A stretch of DNA of 64,000 bases from Aaosphaeria pasadenensis (GCA_022813625.1 JAKLMB010000009.1:1054001-1118000); one strand, 5' to 3'. Shown: positions 33,977 to 46,115, counted from the first letter of the stretch. The notes: generated by a model not told the origin, from the letters alone. A program made the numbers and translations.

Positions 33977-35270
33977 ATGGCTACACATGCTTCCACAAGT
34001 CACTACACGCCCGTGTACGTGGCTGAAGACCATGGGCAGACGTTAATAGTAATTAGCGCTATATTCATTGTCCTCGATACGGTCTTTGTTGCACTTCGCT
34101 TTTATGGCCAACGTATTTCTCGGTCTCCAGCAGGGCTTGACGATTTCATCATCCCATTTGCTTGGTTTACACACATAGGACTTTGCATTCTAGGAATTAG
34201 TGAGTCGCCCATAGATCATGCAGACCTTACGCTAACAATCTGAACAGTTATGGTGTATGATGCCGGCGTGGGACGGCATCTCGAATATATCCAGGCTACA
34301 AATCCGCACAAGATCGCGGCATGGGCAAAGTCGCTATACGCTTTAGAATGGCTGTATCTTCCCGCGGTTGCACTTCCTAAGATCTCGATCCTTCTTTTAT
34401 ATCTTAGGCTATTCACCGATCGGTCTTTGAGAATAGCCTGCCATGTGCTTATCTGGGTCCTTGTTGCCAACTGGTGGGCATATCTCATAGCATCGTCGCT
34501 CCAGTGTGTCCCCTTCGAGTATCAATGGAACAAGAAGATCCCCGGGAAATGCTTCAATCAGCCGGCTTTCTACAAGACCGTTAGTGCGCCGAACATCTTA
34601 ACTGATGTGTTGATGCTTCTACTACCCCTCAAGACTGTGTTCGATCTGAAGGTCTCGAGACCACGAAAATTGGGGGTGCTCTTCATCTTTCTTTCCGGTG
34701 GAATGTACGCCATTATCTTCTCTTTGGTTCATTCGGAAGTTGGTTGTCGAACTGTTTCTGTGCGATCAACGTGCTAACAAGATGTGTTCTCAGGGGTATC
34801 GTGGCATCCTGTGTGCGAATGGCAGCATTCTTCCAGGTTGATGCATTCTCGGACAATACATGTAGGTGTTTCCCCATCGTTTGGTTTTCAAATACTGACA
34901 GGATTTGTAGGGTCTTCAGTCAAACTTGTAGGCTGGTAAGTTCCCCTGAAGTGCATTCCCGGCTTATCGAACTACTTGGCTAATCAATTTAAACAGGTCC
35001 ATTGTAGAACCCGGAATGTATTTGATTGCTGCTTGCTCAGTCCGATTCCGTCCGGTTATGATCAAGCTCGCGGAGAAATTGCACGTGAAAAGCACAATCG
35101 TTCACGTATCGCAGAAGCTGTCTCGTGGCAGTAGTCACTCGAGCGACGTCAGGCTGGAAACGGTGCCGTCATCATATGCAGGTTCCAGCATGGTGGAAAA
35201 GGAGGGCTATGAAGACACGGTATCTATCCCCAGTAAAAGTTCAATGGGGAAGGAAAGGCTACCTGTCTGA
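33977..35270 (+). CDS. Rhodopsin-family fungal seven-transmembrane protein (PTH11-related)
   Basis: Five exons (33977-34199, 34248-34704, 34794-34861, 34911-34935, 34997-35270) give 348 residues; exon 4 is a 25-nt mini-exon. The seven membrane segments follow the fungal Rhodopsin (integral membrane) domain plan: TLIVISAIFIVLDTVFVALRF, GLDDFIIPFAW, the YALEWLYLPAVALPKISILL helix with its conserved K, YLRLF, then CVPFEYQWNK, FYKTVSAPNILTDVLMLLLP, and GIVASCVRM before VEPGMYLIAAC. The cytosolic tail is Ser/Lys-rich. Many family members are membrane receptors of unknown ligand, and they are very often found beside metabolite clusters. Function cannot be assigned further. Confidence 0.87.
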
Positions 35271-35575
35271 GTCGCTACGACACTCTTGTCCTTTTTACGT
35301 TGTTATGGAAGCATAGACAGATACTAATAATTGAATTTTCGTACAATCCTTCAAATCTACCTCATCATCGATGGAATTCTTGAACATCTGACCCTTGCCC
35401 ACGTTGAATGCACAAATGAATTTCTGTAGGCTAGCCTGATTTTCTTCATGTTTCTCTTTATGCAATGTTCATAGAAGAAGCGCCAAAATATATCTACAGA
35501 TTGTGAAAGCGACTTCGCAGCTACCGAGGATTAATTCATTGTAAACATCGTCTTGTAATTTTTCTTTTAGGAACT
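35271..35575. other. convergent intergenic region
   Basis: 305 bp of 3' flank shared by the Rhodopsin-family gene and the acetylesterase gene, AT-rich; nothing further seen. Confidence 0.5.
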
Positions 35576-36415
35576 TCAGCTGGGAAAATAATAGGTCCCC
35601 GTCTTAATAGCTTTCACGATATCCTTCTCGGGAACCACGAATTTTCCTAGAGTCCTGACCTCACGGTCCAGCAAAAGAGCAACTAAGTTTCCAAAGACCA
35701 CGCTTCCCTCGGCATTCAGATGCGTGAAATCCGTCGGGATCAGATTATATGTCGCCGCATTCTCCGGCCCAATCTGATTCAAGTACTTCGTGCTAGCGGC
35801 GTTCAAATCAATGATGTATGCTCCAGTCTGTTTCGCGGCGTCCTTGGTCGCAGCGACTACATCAGCGAGATTCTCGACGACCGTTGGGGTGCTGGAATTA
35901 GTAAAACGGCGCCTGCTCAAGCTGGTGACGAGGACTGGAGTTGCAGGTATAGAGCGGACTTCCTTGACGAAGGTGATCAGGTTGGCTGTGAGGTCTGCCA
36001 TGCTTATGTTTTTGTCGGGTTTCTGGTCGTTGTGGCCGAACTGGATCGTCACGTATGGTTTGTACGACGGCAGCGATGACTTTGCGGCTTGAAGTACATT
36101 GTCCCAGTCGCCGCCTGCGCGGAAGGAGACTGTTGTTGCGCCGTTGTGACCGAAGTTTTTGCCCGTGGCTCCATGCTTGAGAGTGGTGTTTAAGAAGCCG
36201 TCGCCCCAACCTGGGTAGAGTTAGCTATATAGATATTGCTTGTAAGGTTGCAGCTACTGACCTCCACCATTGGTAGATTGTACGGCAGTCGTAGAATCGC
36301 CAGCAAGGAAAAATGCAGGCGGTTGGGAATGTTTACTTCCAGTGACTGGTGAAGCAATTGAACCGACAGCAAGAAAAATCAAAACAGCGGGAAAAAGAAA
36401 GCTTGCGTTGATCAT
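35576..36415 (-). CDS. rhamnogalacturonan acetylesterase, SGNH/GDSL family (CE12)
   Basis: Two exons (36415-36262, 36210-35576) give 262 residues. An N-terminal signal peptide (core FLFPAVLIFLAVGSI) is present. SGNH blocks: FFLAGDSTT with nucleophile Ser 41, NFGHNGATT with Asn 74, VTIQFGHNDQ with Asn 112, and IPTDFTHLN with the catalytic Asp and His. The enzyme removes acetyl groups from rhamnogalacturonan I, opening pectin to lyases; it acts outside the cell. The start is the first ATG of the frame and gives a clean signal peptide. It lies next to the prenyltransferase group but probably works independently. Confidence 0.93.
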
Positions 36416-37693
36416 CGTGATAAAAAATGAATTGAAACCTGCGGGCAATGGCTATGAAAAAAAACGACAGTATAGATGATGATGTCTTCTTATGTATACC
36501 TGCTAAGTGTAGGTCCAGTTGATCTATCCCGAAGGGGATGATGTATGATACTGAGCAATTCCACCAATCGCATAATGCGGGGGAGATTAAGCAGATCGGA
36601 TGTTTGACGAGACCAAGGCAGCGCGGATACCCTAACCTTCTTCGTCGCCTTTCCATGTTTCCGTAATTTTGTTCATTGTGTGGAATACTGCAATACGCAC
36701 ACCTGCGGAGGTAGATTCAAAGCTTGCAGTTGGTGGGTTTAGTAGATCAAGGTATCCTCATCGGCAAGTACTCCTTCTATCCGCAAGATGCTCCGTCACC
36801 CGTTGCTCTAATCTGGAGCTTCTATCTCTCGAAAGAAAGGGCTAAAGATTCGATATTCTAATGAATAAATTACGTCGTCTGAAAACAACCATGCATTCTT
36901 TGCGCCAGTGACTTCGCTTCAACCTCGAGAAGCAGGGCGGACAGATCGTGGGCAGAATGGTTGTCTCTGATTCTTCCTTGCAGCTTTGATGAGGCACTAT
37001 TCAGTTTCTCCCGTGCTCAGAAAGAAACGATAATTGAAACTTGCAACTAACACCTGGAGATCGACGTCAAGACTATACCCCGGCAATAGTCGAGTCCGAC
37101 GGGCGATTGCCATCGGAGTAGTATTGGACCGAGAAAATGTCGTGCTTGGTGATGATGGTCGAGACAATCCCTATGAAGCATATACCATCGAATATTATTC
37201 AATTGCTCTTCATCATTGAGATAGGAGCCAAAGCTTCCAATTCGACAGAGTAGGTATTAAGATACGAGCATCACTCAATGCACCGCGAAGATTAGCGAAT
37301 TCCATTCTTCGTTGTGATTGTTGATATACATTTCATTCTTGATGTTCAAAGCTGTGCTTCAAAAATTCTAAAGAACAAAGTTTCTTTTATAGCCTGTAAC
37401 ACATATCGTCGAAGAAGGATGCATCAAATGTATTGCATCTCATTGATCGCGATTGATCTCATGGATGAATGTAAGAGTAAGGATACGCTAGCCTTGCCTG
37501 GGGGGAGGCTGCCGGCCCGGACCCACTTTCCCCCGCCATACCTTGAGGGTGCCAAGTCCAGAGAGCTCCCTCATTCATCATTCACGGACTGTCGCCTGTT
37601 CAAACAACCAAATCCATAGACTTCCAACGACTCAGCGGCTCATCTTTCTCCAATTGCTCCCTTGATACCCCATCTTCTCTACACCAATCGACC
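36416..37693. other. 1.3-kb intergenic region, divergent promoters
   Basis: Between the acetylesterase gene (minus) and the CSN7 gene (plus). Short frames occur but nothing is recognisable; no repeat noted. Confidence 0.5.
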
Positions 37694-38603
37694 ATGGAGC
37701 AAACGCGAGCTCTAAACGCACTTGAACCATTCCTCGCCCTCTCCAAGACCGCAACCGCACCCCGCGCCGCCGCAGACCTCATAACACAAGCAACCTCAGC
37801 ACCAAACACCTACGTATTCGCCGAGCTCCTCCAGACCCCCAACATCCAAAACCTCCGCCAATCACCTGAATATGCAGGCCATCTGGCCCTCCTTGAGATC
37901 TTCGCCTGGGGCACCTGGCAAGACTACAAACGTACGATCTAACACGTCCATATCCTAACAACATCCTCATCATGCCCCCCTCCAGAAATCTAACCTCAAC
38001 ACTGACGACTTTCTTTACATAGGCTCATTCAACCTACCCCAATTAACCGCCCCTCAACACCAAAAGCTCCTCCTTCTCTCCCTCCTACCGCTCTCCGCCT
38101 CCCACGCAACACTAAAGTACACGCACCTCCTCTCATCCCTCGACCTCCCCACAACCCGCGCCCTAGAAGACCTCCTCACGACAGCCATATACTCGGGCCT
38201 GTTAAGCGCGACTCTAGATCCAGCCCACGAACTAGTGAGCGTTACGTCCGTCGCGCCGCTGAGGGATCTCGCGCCCGGATCATTGCCAGCGCTGCAGGAG
38301 CGGCTCGCGGGCTGGAGTCAGAGGTGCGAGGACGCGGTGCGGGATCTCGAGGCGAGGGTCAAGGAGGTCAAGGAGGGGGCCGTGAAGAGGGAGATCGAGA
38401 AACGGAAGAGGGAGAGGGCCGTGGATGCGGTGATCATCAGCGAGAAGGGCGACAAGGATAAGAGAGGTGCGCTTGCCGGAGAGGACTCGGAGATGATGGA
38501 TGTGGATCAGGATAATGGAGGGGGGAGCGGCAGGACCACGAGGGGATCGAAGAAGGGACCTGGTGGGTTTGGGTTCGCGGGTCTGGGCAGGAAGTTGGGT
38601 TGA
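37694..38603 (+). CDS. csn7: COP9 signalosome subunit 7
   Basis: Two exons (37694-37931, 38023-38603) give 272 residues. The N-terminal PCI-associated helices contain YAGHLALLEIFAWGTWQDY, then LTAPQHQKLLLLSLL, the usual CSN7 block before the winged helix. TRALEDLLTTAIYSGLL and the strand pair STLD..VTSVAPLRDL match the PCI domain, followed by a C-terminal coiled-coil-like helix (residues about 185-240) and a Gly/Lys tail. The COP9 complex removes NEDD8 from cullins and controls development and secondary metabolism in filamentous fungi. All expected segments are present. An eIF3/26S-lid PCI subunit is a less likely alternative. Confidence 0.9.
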
Positions 38604-40048
38604 AAGAGCGCAGCCCAGCGCGAGGAGTTATAATGCCCACAACATTTGGCATCGTATACACCCAATAACGAAACTTTCTCCCCCGACCGAAAGGCAACGT
38701 CGAAGCTCGATATATATCGTCCAGGTACACAGTCTGACGAGAAGTCATGCAGAAAGCCACAACCCACCGCTAGAAATGACCCCTGGTTCCCCATCTACAA
38801 CCTAACGAACATACGGAGAGAACGGGATGGGGATCATGGTGCCATACCTTAGATCAAAGATAGACCTAAATGATCAATAATGACCCTTTCACACCATCTA
38901 CCTCCCCACCTCCCGATAAGCGCATACACTGAACATGGACAAACATATACCCAACTCCCACCAAACACCATAAACACACTCTCGCATCAAACCTCACCAA
39001 CTCATCAACGAGCTAACAAGGGCAAAAAAATGCATCCGTGAATCAGTTTCAATTCCGCTAATAGAAAGTATGTTCTAAATGCCTGCTACCTTTCTTTCCT
39101 TCCTTCCTTCCTTCCTTCCTTCCTTCCTTCCTTCCATCCTTCAGGAGAAAAATAGATCACAAAACACCCCCGTTCCCCGACCTTCATTTCACAACAACAC
39201 TGCTTATCTCAACAGGTGAATGCCGTCCTATCGTCCGTGCCTTTCGATTACATCTCCTTTCCTTCGTCTGCGGAGGGGGACTCGTGTTATGGCTGGTTCT
39301 CTGGATCGTCTTGTGCTGTCCTGTCCTGTCCGGTGACGCCGATTGCCTCGTCCCTGGCTGAGATTCATGGTTTGAGGGGTGGGGGTGAGTCTAATTCCTT
39401 GTATACAACTCTTTCATTTTGTTGATACATCATGATACATCAATGTCGAATCCGATTCTGTTGCATTCTGCTTTGCCTCGCATGGCATGGTAAGGGCTGG
39501 TAGAATAGGGACAACAGCAGTGGCAGTAGCAGTGGTAGCAGTGGTAGTGGCAACAGAAATGGGCGAGGTGGGGTGGGCGGGAGAGGGCCAAATATAGACA
39601 AAGAGAAGACGGGGGATTGGGTTGCTCCTCGATTGTGAATGGGCGTTTGATAGGGGAAGAGAATGAATCAGTCGAGGGCGATCAGCTTTCCGGAATGAGA
39701 AGTAAGGCATGGAGTGGAGGAGGAAGAATGGAGTTCACGAGCTCAAAGACCAAGTAAAACGGGAGTGGGACAAACGCCAGGCTAAGGTGAATGTATGCAT
39801 TGAGTAAAAGGGTGGTATATGTGGGGAATCGTTTGGTGTGGGGTCATGGGTAGGTGACGGAATGAGCTTCTTTCGAGCGTGTCGTATACGTGGGTGGTGA
39901 ATCATGAGTTGGGTCGATGGTGGAAACGCGGGGTTCGGAGATATATGATATGTCGGGAAAAAACCATGCTGAAGCGCGAGAGTCAGGCGTATGCTGAATA
40001 AGGTAGTCGGAAAACCAAGAGGGAGGAATGATGAAATGATGCAACCGT
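38604..40048. other. 1.4-kb convergent intergenic region
   Basis: 3' flanks of csn7 (plus) and of the unknown minus-strand gene. It holds a TTCC microsatellite (listed) and a GCAGTGGTA-type imperfect repeat at about 39510-39555. No gene is supported. Confidence 0.5.
39096..39135 (+). repeat. (TTCC)10 microsatellite
   Basis: Ten perfect TTCC units, preceded by one TTTC variant and followed by ATCC. A likely length-polymorphic marker. Confidence 0.95.
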
Positions 40049-40873
40049 TCATGCGGGTGCCGCGGGGGGTGGGAACGATTGTGATGTCGAACTCGGGCCT
40101 GGCTGGTTCATTTGTGCGAGCTGACCGGCCATGATGCTCAAGGCTTCTCGTGTGGCATCCACATTGAGCTCACCCCGCTCCTGTGCTTCCTTGAGAAATT
40201 GTTCCCACTCGGGATCCATCGCTACGTTGACGCCCTGGTCTCGCATCGCTGCTGCATGGAGAAGTCTTTGATTGAGAGCGAAACCCACGCTCTCGTCTAT
40301 CTCATCACCTTCATCCTCTTCTCCTTCTTCATCATCCTCATCGTGCATTTCTGTATCGAGGGGTGCTGTTGAGCGTGATCCAATAACCTCCTCGCCTGAT
40401 GCAACGACTTCCTCAATCTCCACCTCGATGTCCGTCTTCACATTTATGCCATTGTTCCGCGATGTCTTGTGCTTCCTGCGATCTACCCATTCGGTGATCT
40501 CCATTCCTGTGGTATCCCTCACCTTGACGCCCTCGTCTCGCTCGTACCTCTCCCTCGCCCAGAGTGTGCCTTCCCATCTGCAGAATCCCTGGATTTCGCT
40601 GTCCGTGAGTCCTAGCTGGTCGAAAGCCTCGAACAGCTTTTTGTGATGAGGGAAGCGCCCTAAACGCTTTCGGTGTGGGGCGTGTGCGTAGTTAAGACCC
40701 GGATATCGGGCTTCGATCGTGTCGAGCGAGCCATAGAAGGTGGCGGTTTCAATACGGACTTCGCCAACGAGGTTTTTGGAAAGATGTGCGGAGAAGCTTG
40801 GAGGGTCTGAGGAGGTCGGGTTCGGGAAGAGATTGTTGTAGACGAGGAGGGAGATGGGGTTCTTGCGATGCAT
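40049..40873 (-). CDS. conserved-looking fungal protein of unknown function
   Basis: A single exon of 274 residues, not recognised as a named family. The N-terminal half looks globular: SLLVYNNLFP, VRIETATFYG, a Lys/Arg/His-rich LGRFPHHKKLFEAFDQLG helix, then SEIQGFCRWEGTLWARERYE, which has the feel of a conserved core. The middle is strongly acidic (runs of D/E around residues 175-195), and the C-terminus is Ala/Pro/Gln-rich and probably disordered. No signal peptide or membrane segment is seen. The promoter side is the long gene-poor stretch. The ORF is convincing from codon use and composition, the function open. Confidence 0.7.
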   Translation of the reverse strand: MHRKNPISLLVYNNLFPNPTSSDPPSFSAHLSKNLVGEVRIETATFYGSLDTIEARYPGLNYAHAPHRKRLGRFPHHKKLFEAFDQLGLTDSEIQGFCRWEGTLWARERYERDEGVKVRDTTGMEITEWVDRRKHKTSRNNGINVKTDIEVEIEEVVASGEEVIGSRSTAPLDTEMHDEDDEEGEEDEGDEIDESVGFALNQRLLHAAAMRDQGVNVAMDPEWEQFLKEAQERGELNVDATREALSIMAGQLAQMNQPGPSSTSQSFPPPAAPA

Positions 40874-41453
40874 TTTGCAAGATTGTGCGCCTGTGTGAAA
40901 ATGCCGTTATCAGGGATTCGTGTTTCCTCGTTATGTTGTAGTGGTGTAAGGTGGTGTGTTTGCGGTGTGGTGTGTGTAGTGTGGGGAGAGTCCTCTCCGT
41001 CTGCCTTTTTATGAAGCCGAGATCCGAACGAGTGACTCCTCGATGATTGTGAGTCGTTGAACGGGCGAGTTGAAAGGGTGGTCAAGACGTGTTCTTGCTT
41101 GGAGAGGTAGAGAGCAGGAGGAGGGCAGACTCGGTGGTATGGAGGTGTTGTGCCCCGGAACTTGTGTGGAATGTTCAACTCTCAAGAAAGAGGAAGGAAG
41201 GTCCACTGGTGGATCCGCAGCTTCTTCAGCCAATCCCTATATGTACTATGGTCGAAACAACTCTTCTCCTGCGCACAGCTGGGTCGTTATGGTCGTTGTC
41301 GTCGTCGTCGTCGTCGTCGCTGTGATTATCGTCGGGGGTACGAGTAGGATGCTGACTGTTATGCGTATGCGTGACGGTTCCTTTTGCCGCTTAGGTGGAA
41401 TCCGCCTTCGATGACTGGGGCCGACTCGAATCCTCCCTCAGCTGCTTGTGTTC

Positions 41454-41562
41454 AGGTGTGATGTGAGTAGTGTGGTGTAGTGTAATGCAGTGTAGTGTGT
41501 TGTAACTTGTAGTGTTGGTGTGGTGCGATGCGATGCGGTGCGGTGCAGTCAAGTGCAGTCAG
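41454..41562 (+). repeat. degenerate TGTAGTG / GATGCG(GTGCG) simple-sequence tract
   Basis: About 109 bp built from imperfect TGTAGTG and TGATGTG steps, then GCGATGCGATGCGGTGCGGTG, ending with two GTGCAGTC copies. Strong G/T strand bias. Confidence 0.8.
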
Positions 41563-42203
41563 ACGTTCTCGTGACAAACGGTTTGCGCAGGTGACAGAGA
41601 CAATAGTTTGTCGAGGGAGATTATTAGGCGACAAGCCGAAACCACCGGATTATTCCTTGGGGATTGTTTGGGAGAGGAGCTGGTGGAGGACAGGAAAGGA
41701 GATTGTCGAGGAGCTGCAAGGAGAAGAACAGGGGCGTGCGGTCTCTTTGTGGGCCACCCTGGTCGAGTGAATTGCGGCGGCGGCGGCTGCTAGTTATTCA
41801 AAAAGTCACTAACTATTCACTGGCCGATGACTACCTAGGTACCTACTACAACGATGATAACAACAGCAATGCTGGTGAAGTTGGGCAATCCAGAACGGGA
41901 GCAATTCACAAAACAAAGACCGGAATCGAGGGGAAAGCTTGCAAAAGCAGGGGACGCGGGTCAAAGGGGCTTTTATTACCATGAACAAGCTACACAGCTA
42001 CGGAGTCTGTCTGCCATCACGATACTAGCACCCGACACATCCCATGATGCTCACCGCCTCCCATTTACCATTCCTTGTTCCTTTCCCTTTCCCTTTGAAT
42101 TTCTCTCGCCCTATTCTGGCCGTCAGCAGTAACGGTAGCAGCAGCTACTGGCAACTAGGAAGCAAGCAATCAAGATGAGGATATGAAGGTTGCAGGACAG
42201 AAC

Positions 42204-42236
42204 CGGACAGGACGAGACAGGACGAGACAGGACGTG
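42204..42236 (+). repeat. GAGACAGGAC tandem repeat (about three units)
   Basis: Three nearly exact 10-bp units of GGACGAGACA phase. Confidence 0.85.
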
Positions 42237-44757
42237 CTAGGGTTAAGGTAATTAGTTATGAGCAGAACTGCGGGATTGTCGAGGGAAGAAGGATTACGCC
42301 AGCCACAACCATTGGAACCACCAGAATCCACTCCCCCAGAATCCCATCCATGCCCATGCCAATATCGATTGATGGCACATCCTCCCAGAGTGACCCAGTC
42401 CTGTCCTGTCCAACTCATCAGCCAACAGCAAGCCCTACATAAAAGCCCGGCCAGTCACTGGGCCAGGAACCAACTCAGCCAGGGTTCCTACACCAATTGC
42501 ATGGCTAGATAGGTTCAAATTCGCAACCGGTGCAATAGGTGTACCAAGTACTGGACAGGACCCTGACCTTGACTAGGGAGATACACGAATATCTTTGCCG
42601 AACCATGGCCACTCATCCCAGGGCTGGCCTGGAATGCCTGCGAGATTCTTGTGTTAAATCTTCGGGAGCGCTCGTGCAACCAGGACAGCAAGGCAAGGCA
42701 AGGTATACTCCGTTGGTAGGGTAGGCATATCACCAACACTGTGAAAAGGTCTCGAGCGGCATTCAGGTGGTCTTTTAAAGTCCTTTAAAGTCGACCTGTG
42801 AGCTGTACAAATGATCAGCCTCCCCGCCAATCAATGCCGATCTTCCCGCACCTTTTTTACATGATCGTGTACAAAAGTATTGGCCAGATCCCGTAGACTA
42901 CTGCCAGTAATGACTTTGACGATGGCTTGATGGGCTTTTGGGTCCACCGTCCACTGCCAGCGTCCCGCATCCGGCGGCGTAATTTCAATCCTCGTTACGT
43001 CGGGCGTCCACGACTGGCTGACAGGTCTTCTCACCAACTCGCTGGAGTTGCATATTCATGCATCTGCTTCTGCATCTGCTTCTAGTCCTGCGACAGCAAA
43101 ACACGTAGGACGGCATCGCCATGGTACGAATGTAGGCAGTACATCCTGTATGTAAGTCCTGCACATTTGTCGCAGAAGTGCATAGTGCAATTCCAATTAG
43201 GAGCGGGAAGAAAACAGCATCAGAGCAAAGTTAAACAAAGATTCAACGAAACCGGATCGACATCAAGACAACGCTTTGATTGAACTACTCGTATGTTGTT
43301 AAACCTTCCTGGGTCAATGTCGGGCATTTACTGTGGTACTCTTTCCGTAGTTTGTCGATGACTTGCTTCGCTTTTGCTTGCCCGTGCCCTCCGCCCACTT
43401 TTCTCCCCATTCCCTTCCACTTCCACTTCCATTTCCGCATGATTGCCGAATAGGAACAGTACAGGTGTACAGCACATCACCCACTCGGCATCATCCTAGT
43501 TGCTCGAACCACCAGCCTCGGTTACTTGCATGCTTCTTGGTGCCGGTAGCCTTGGTGGAGTGGCTGGGAAACATTGTGCACCAAAAAGGTCCCGCCGCGT
43601 TGGCGATTGGGAGCGATTGGGACCGGTCAAACCCATCACGTGATTTACTTTCCGACGAGGTTGGTAAAGAGCAAGCCTATTGATGGAAGAGAAATGTATG
43701 GTAAATACGGTCTAGCTACCGAGTACCATCATGGAAGATCTCTCATTCTTCCAAGGTCGATGAACGTGGAGAACCCATTCAATATCACGTGTCCCATCGC
43801 AATGTTTACTTGAGTCTTTGATCTCCCTTCGACATCATTGTAATGACATGCAACATATTGAACTCTAGAAGTTGTTGCTTGCCATAGATGTTGGAATATC
43901 TCGATGCTTGGCCACAGCTGTACTTTCAGTCCCGGATATGCTCATGCTAACAGACTGTTGTCTACATTTTACATAACCTCCCTCTTGATGCCACCTTATT
44001 TTTAGAACACGGAATATCTTTTGAGATGCAGGGCTAGAAACAAATTATCTTGTCCTTGATCGGGCCTAACGCGTGAGAGTTGGTGTTGGGAATGTTCTTG
44101 TACCAATGCTATTTGATCTTCCTTTCTTACAGCAAGTAGTTCGATATTACACGAATCCAAATGTATTCACGATTCTACATAACGTTTTATGAAAACAGAG
44201 CAAGGAGAAAATTTTCGAGGATATTATCAAGTAGCATATGGGGTCACTCTGTCAGATTCTCTTAAGCTCCTAATGGCTCCTGAGCTCTTGATTGCGCATG
44301 TTAGATCTTCACTCGTGAAGCATGGCTTAGGTCGAAGCTACAAAGCAAGATTATAGCCTTTTGGCTTGATTCGGCATTTCTTATTTTATAGTATCTATGT
44401 ATGTTCCACCCCCATCAGGTCGTCACTTTGCAACTTCTGCACATCTACAAGACAAGGCTGGCGAGACAAATGATCGGCCACTGTGCGGTTCGCTCCTTGT
44501 TGTGCAGTCATAGCGTCGACGGCCTGCTTTTGGATGGTAAAGAAACACAAAAAGTCCTTCACGTGAGCCAATCCATGGTGATAATAGTATTTCGGGCAAT
44601 TGATGATGGTATAATATTCTGAAATTCGATTCGCTCTGCTAAGTTGATTCCCCGCGCGTCGTAAGTAGGCGTCCGGCCATAGTGATATAGGGTAGTTATA
44701 CAGTGACAAAGCACTGAGCACTTTTATTCGTTTGACTTCTTTTCCGAGGTTTCTCGC

Positions 44758-46115
44758 TCATCGTGGTAAGCCTTGAACCCCCTTGGGGGTATCCATCTTC
44801 GAAGATGTCACCGAGTACTTGGTCTCCACCACGATCTTCCTCTGACTATCGCCATCGCTCTCCGGCTCGTCGTGATCGTTCAAGACCTGGAAGGTATCCA
44901 TCATTATTCCTGGTCGGGACGGGGTATTTCGGGAATGGAAAGATTGGGGTGGGTAAGCACTTCCAGACGCGCCGCCGGGCGTTTTGGAAGACCCTGTGGT
45001 GATCCTGATGCGAATAGAAAGGAGCGGACGAAGCGCAGGCATGGAGCCGGCGATTATCCCGATGCCCTCCTCGGTCAGTGACCAGAAGCCGATCTTGCCT
45101 GTGCCGTACATGAACTCGCCGGGATCGCTGTAGAGAGTGAGGAACTTGAGGCGGACGAGCGTGGCGCAAGATGCACTGATGGGTTGGACGGGTTAGTCGA
45201 TAGGGTCAGGTTGGATGTTTTAGTGGTGGTACTTACAATGAGGCTAGACCAAGCATGACTGCAACTAATGCCTTGACTTTACCTTTCTAAAGTTGATAGT
45301 CAGTAGCTGTCTGTTGTTGGATTTGCTTGGAGTCAGTGAGTGCTTACCATCTGCACGTTCCATAGTAGAATTGCCGGTAGGATGGAGAGACTGAAATCAG
45401 TCGCAATCTCGATGGCTGAGAAGAACAAACTGACGTTCGTGTTCAGTTGCAAGTTGCATTTTCCAGTAGCTTCGCCCCAGAGTGTGCTAATCGGATGGCC
45501 TGAAATGATTGTCAGTAGTGCATTCTCCTGATACGATTTTAGGATGCATACAAATATTCGCAATACCAACACAAAAGACAAGAGCGGCGATGATGGTAGC
45601 TCCAATGATGAGCCATAGAGCCCATTCAATAGGTCGTTGACCCGAGGCAATACGCAAGAGAGTGACTGCAACACTGATCTTGATGAACATGGCACTGACT
45701 GCGTAAAAGTACTCAGCGATGTAAAACAGCTGAGAATCGTCAGTTTTCCGAATTTTCAACAGAGAGTGATGGTTTGACATACCTTAACTCCCCTCGCCAT
45801 TGTCAAGGGGGGCAATGCTGCAGAGAATTGTCCGGAACCATAGTAACAGCACACTATACACAGTGAAGCTGTAACTGTGAAAAGCACCTGTTGATGTTAG
45901 CTACTTCTTCTTCGATCTAGAAGCTCATGTTATTTCCAACTTACTATGCCCACCGACATGAAATAGTCATCCATTCCCCATGCTTTCTTCCATATCCGCA
46001 CTCCAAGACGTGCCAGGAAAAAGGTCCAACTCAGCACAAGCAGAATGATCGCACCATATAACAACACCAGTCCATCTCCAACAGGATTAACCGTTGGTAC
46101 ATCAACGTTCGCCAT
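44758..46115 (-). CDS. Rhodopsin-family fungal seven-transmembrane protein (second copy type)
   Basis: Six exons (46115-45945, 45887-45783, 45729-45552, 45499-45348, 45286-45237, 45175-44758) join in frame to 357 residues. Membrane segments and signatures: LVLLYGAIILLVLSWTFFLARL, WGMDDYFMSVG (the conserved DD motif), EYFYAVSAMFIKISVAVTLLRI, ALWLIIGATIIAALVFCVGIA, CHPISTLWG, IEIATDFSLSILPAILLW, VMLGLASFASCATLVRL, and the final EEGIGIIAGSMPALRPLL. The tail is Ser/Asp-rich and cytosolic. Related in plan to the protein at 33977-35270 but clearly diverged, with different intron positions, so not a recent duplicate. Possible receptor or sensor; ligand unknown. Confidence 0.87.

Larger units (their letters stand above)
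40874..44757. other. 3.9-kb gene-poor region with several simple repeats
   Basis: No convincing gene. It contains a GTC run (41292-41320), a TGTAGTG/GCGGTGCG degenerate tract (41454-41562), a GAGACAGGAC tract (42204-42236), and reversed CCTGTC repeats near 42403. From about 43800 the DNA is AT-rich. A 68-codon minus frame at 42831-43037 has gene-like composition but no recognised domain. Confidence 0.55.

Noticed and set aside
39096..42236. Simple repeats considered as CRISPR-like or transposon ends
   Set aside because: Periods of 3-10 bp without spacers, terminal inverted repeats or coding remnants; ordinary microsatellites.
42500..42550. Possible tRNA B-box (GGTTCAAATTC)
   Set aside because: No A-box at proper distance and no pairing acceptor stem.
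42831..43037. 68-codon minus-strand frame in the gene-poor region
   Set aside because: Reasonable composition but no recognised domain, no good start context and no flanking exons found; left unassigned.
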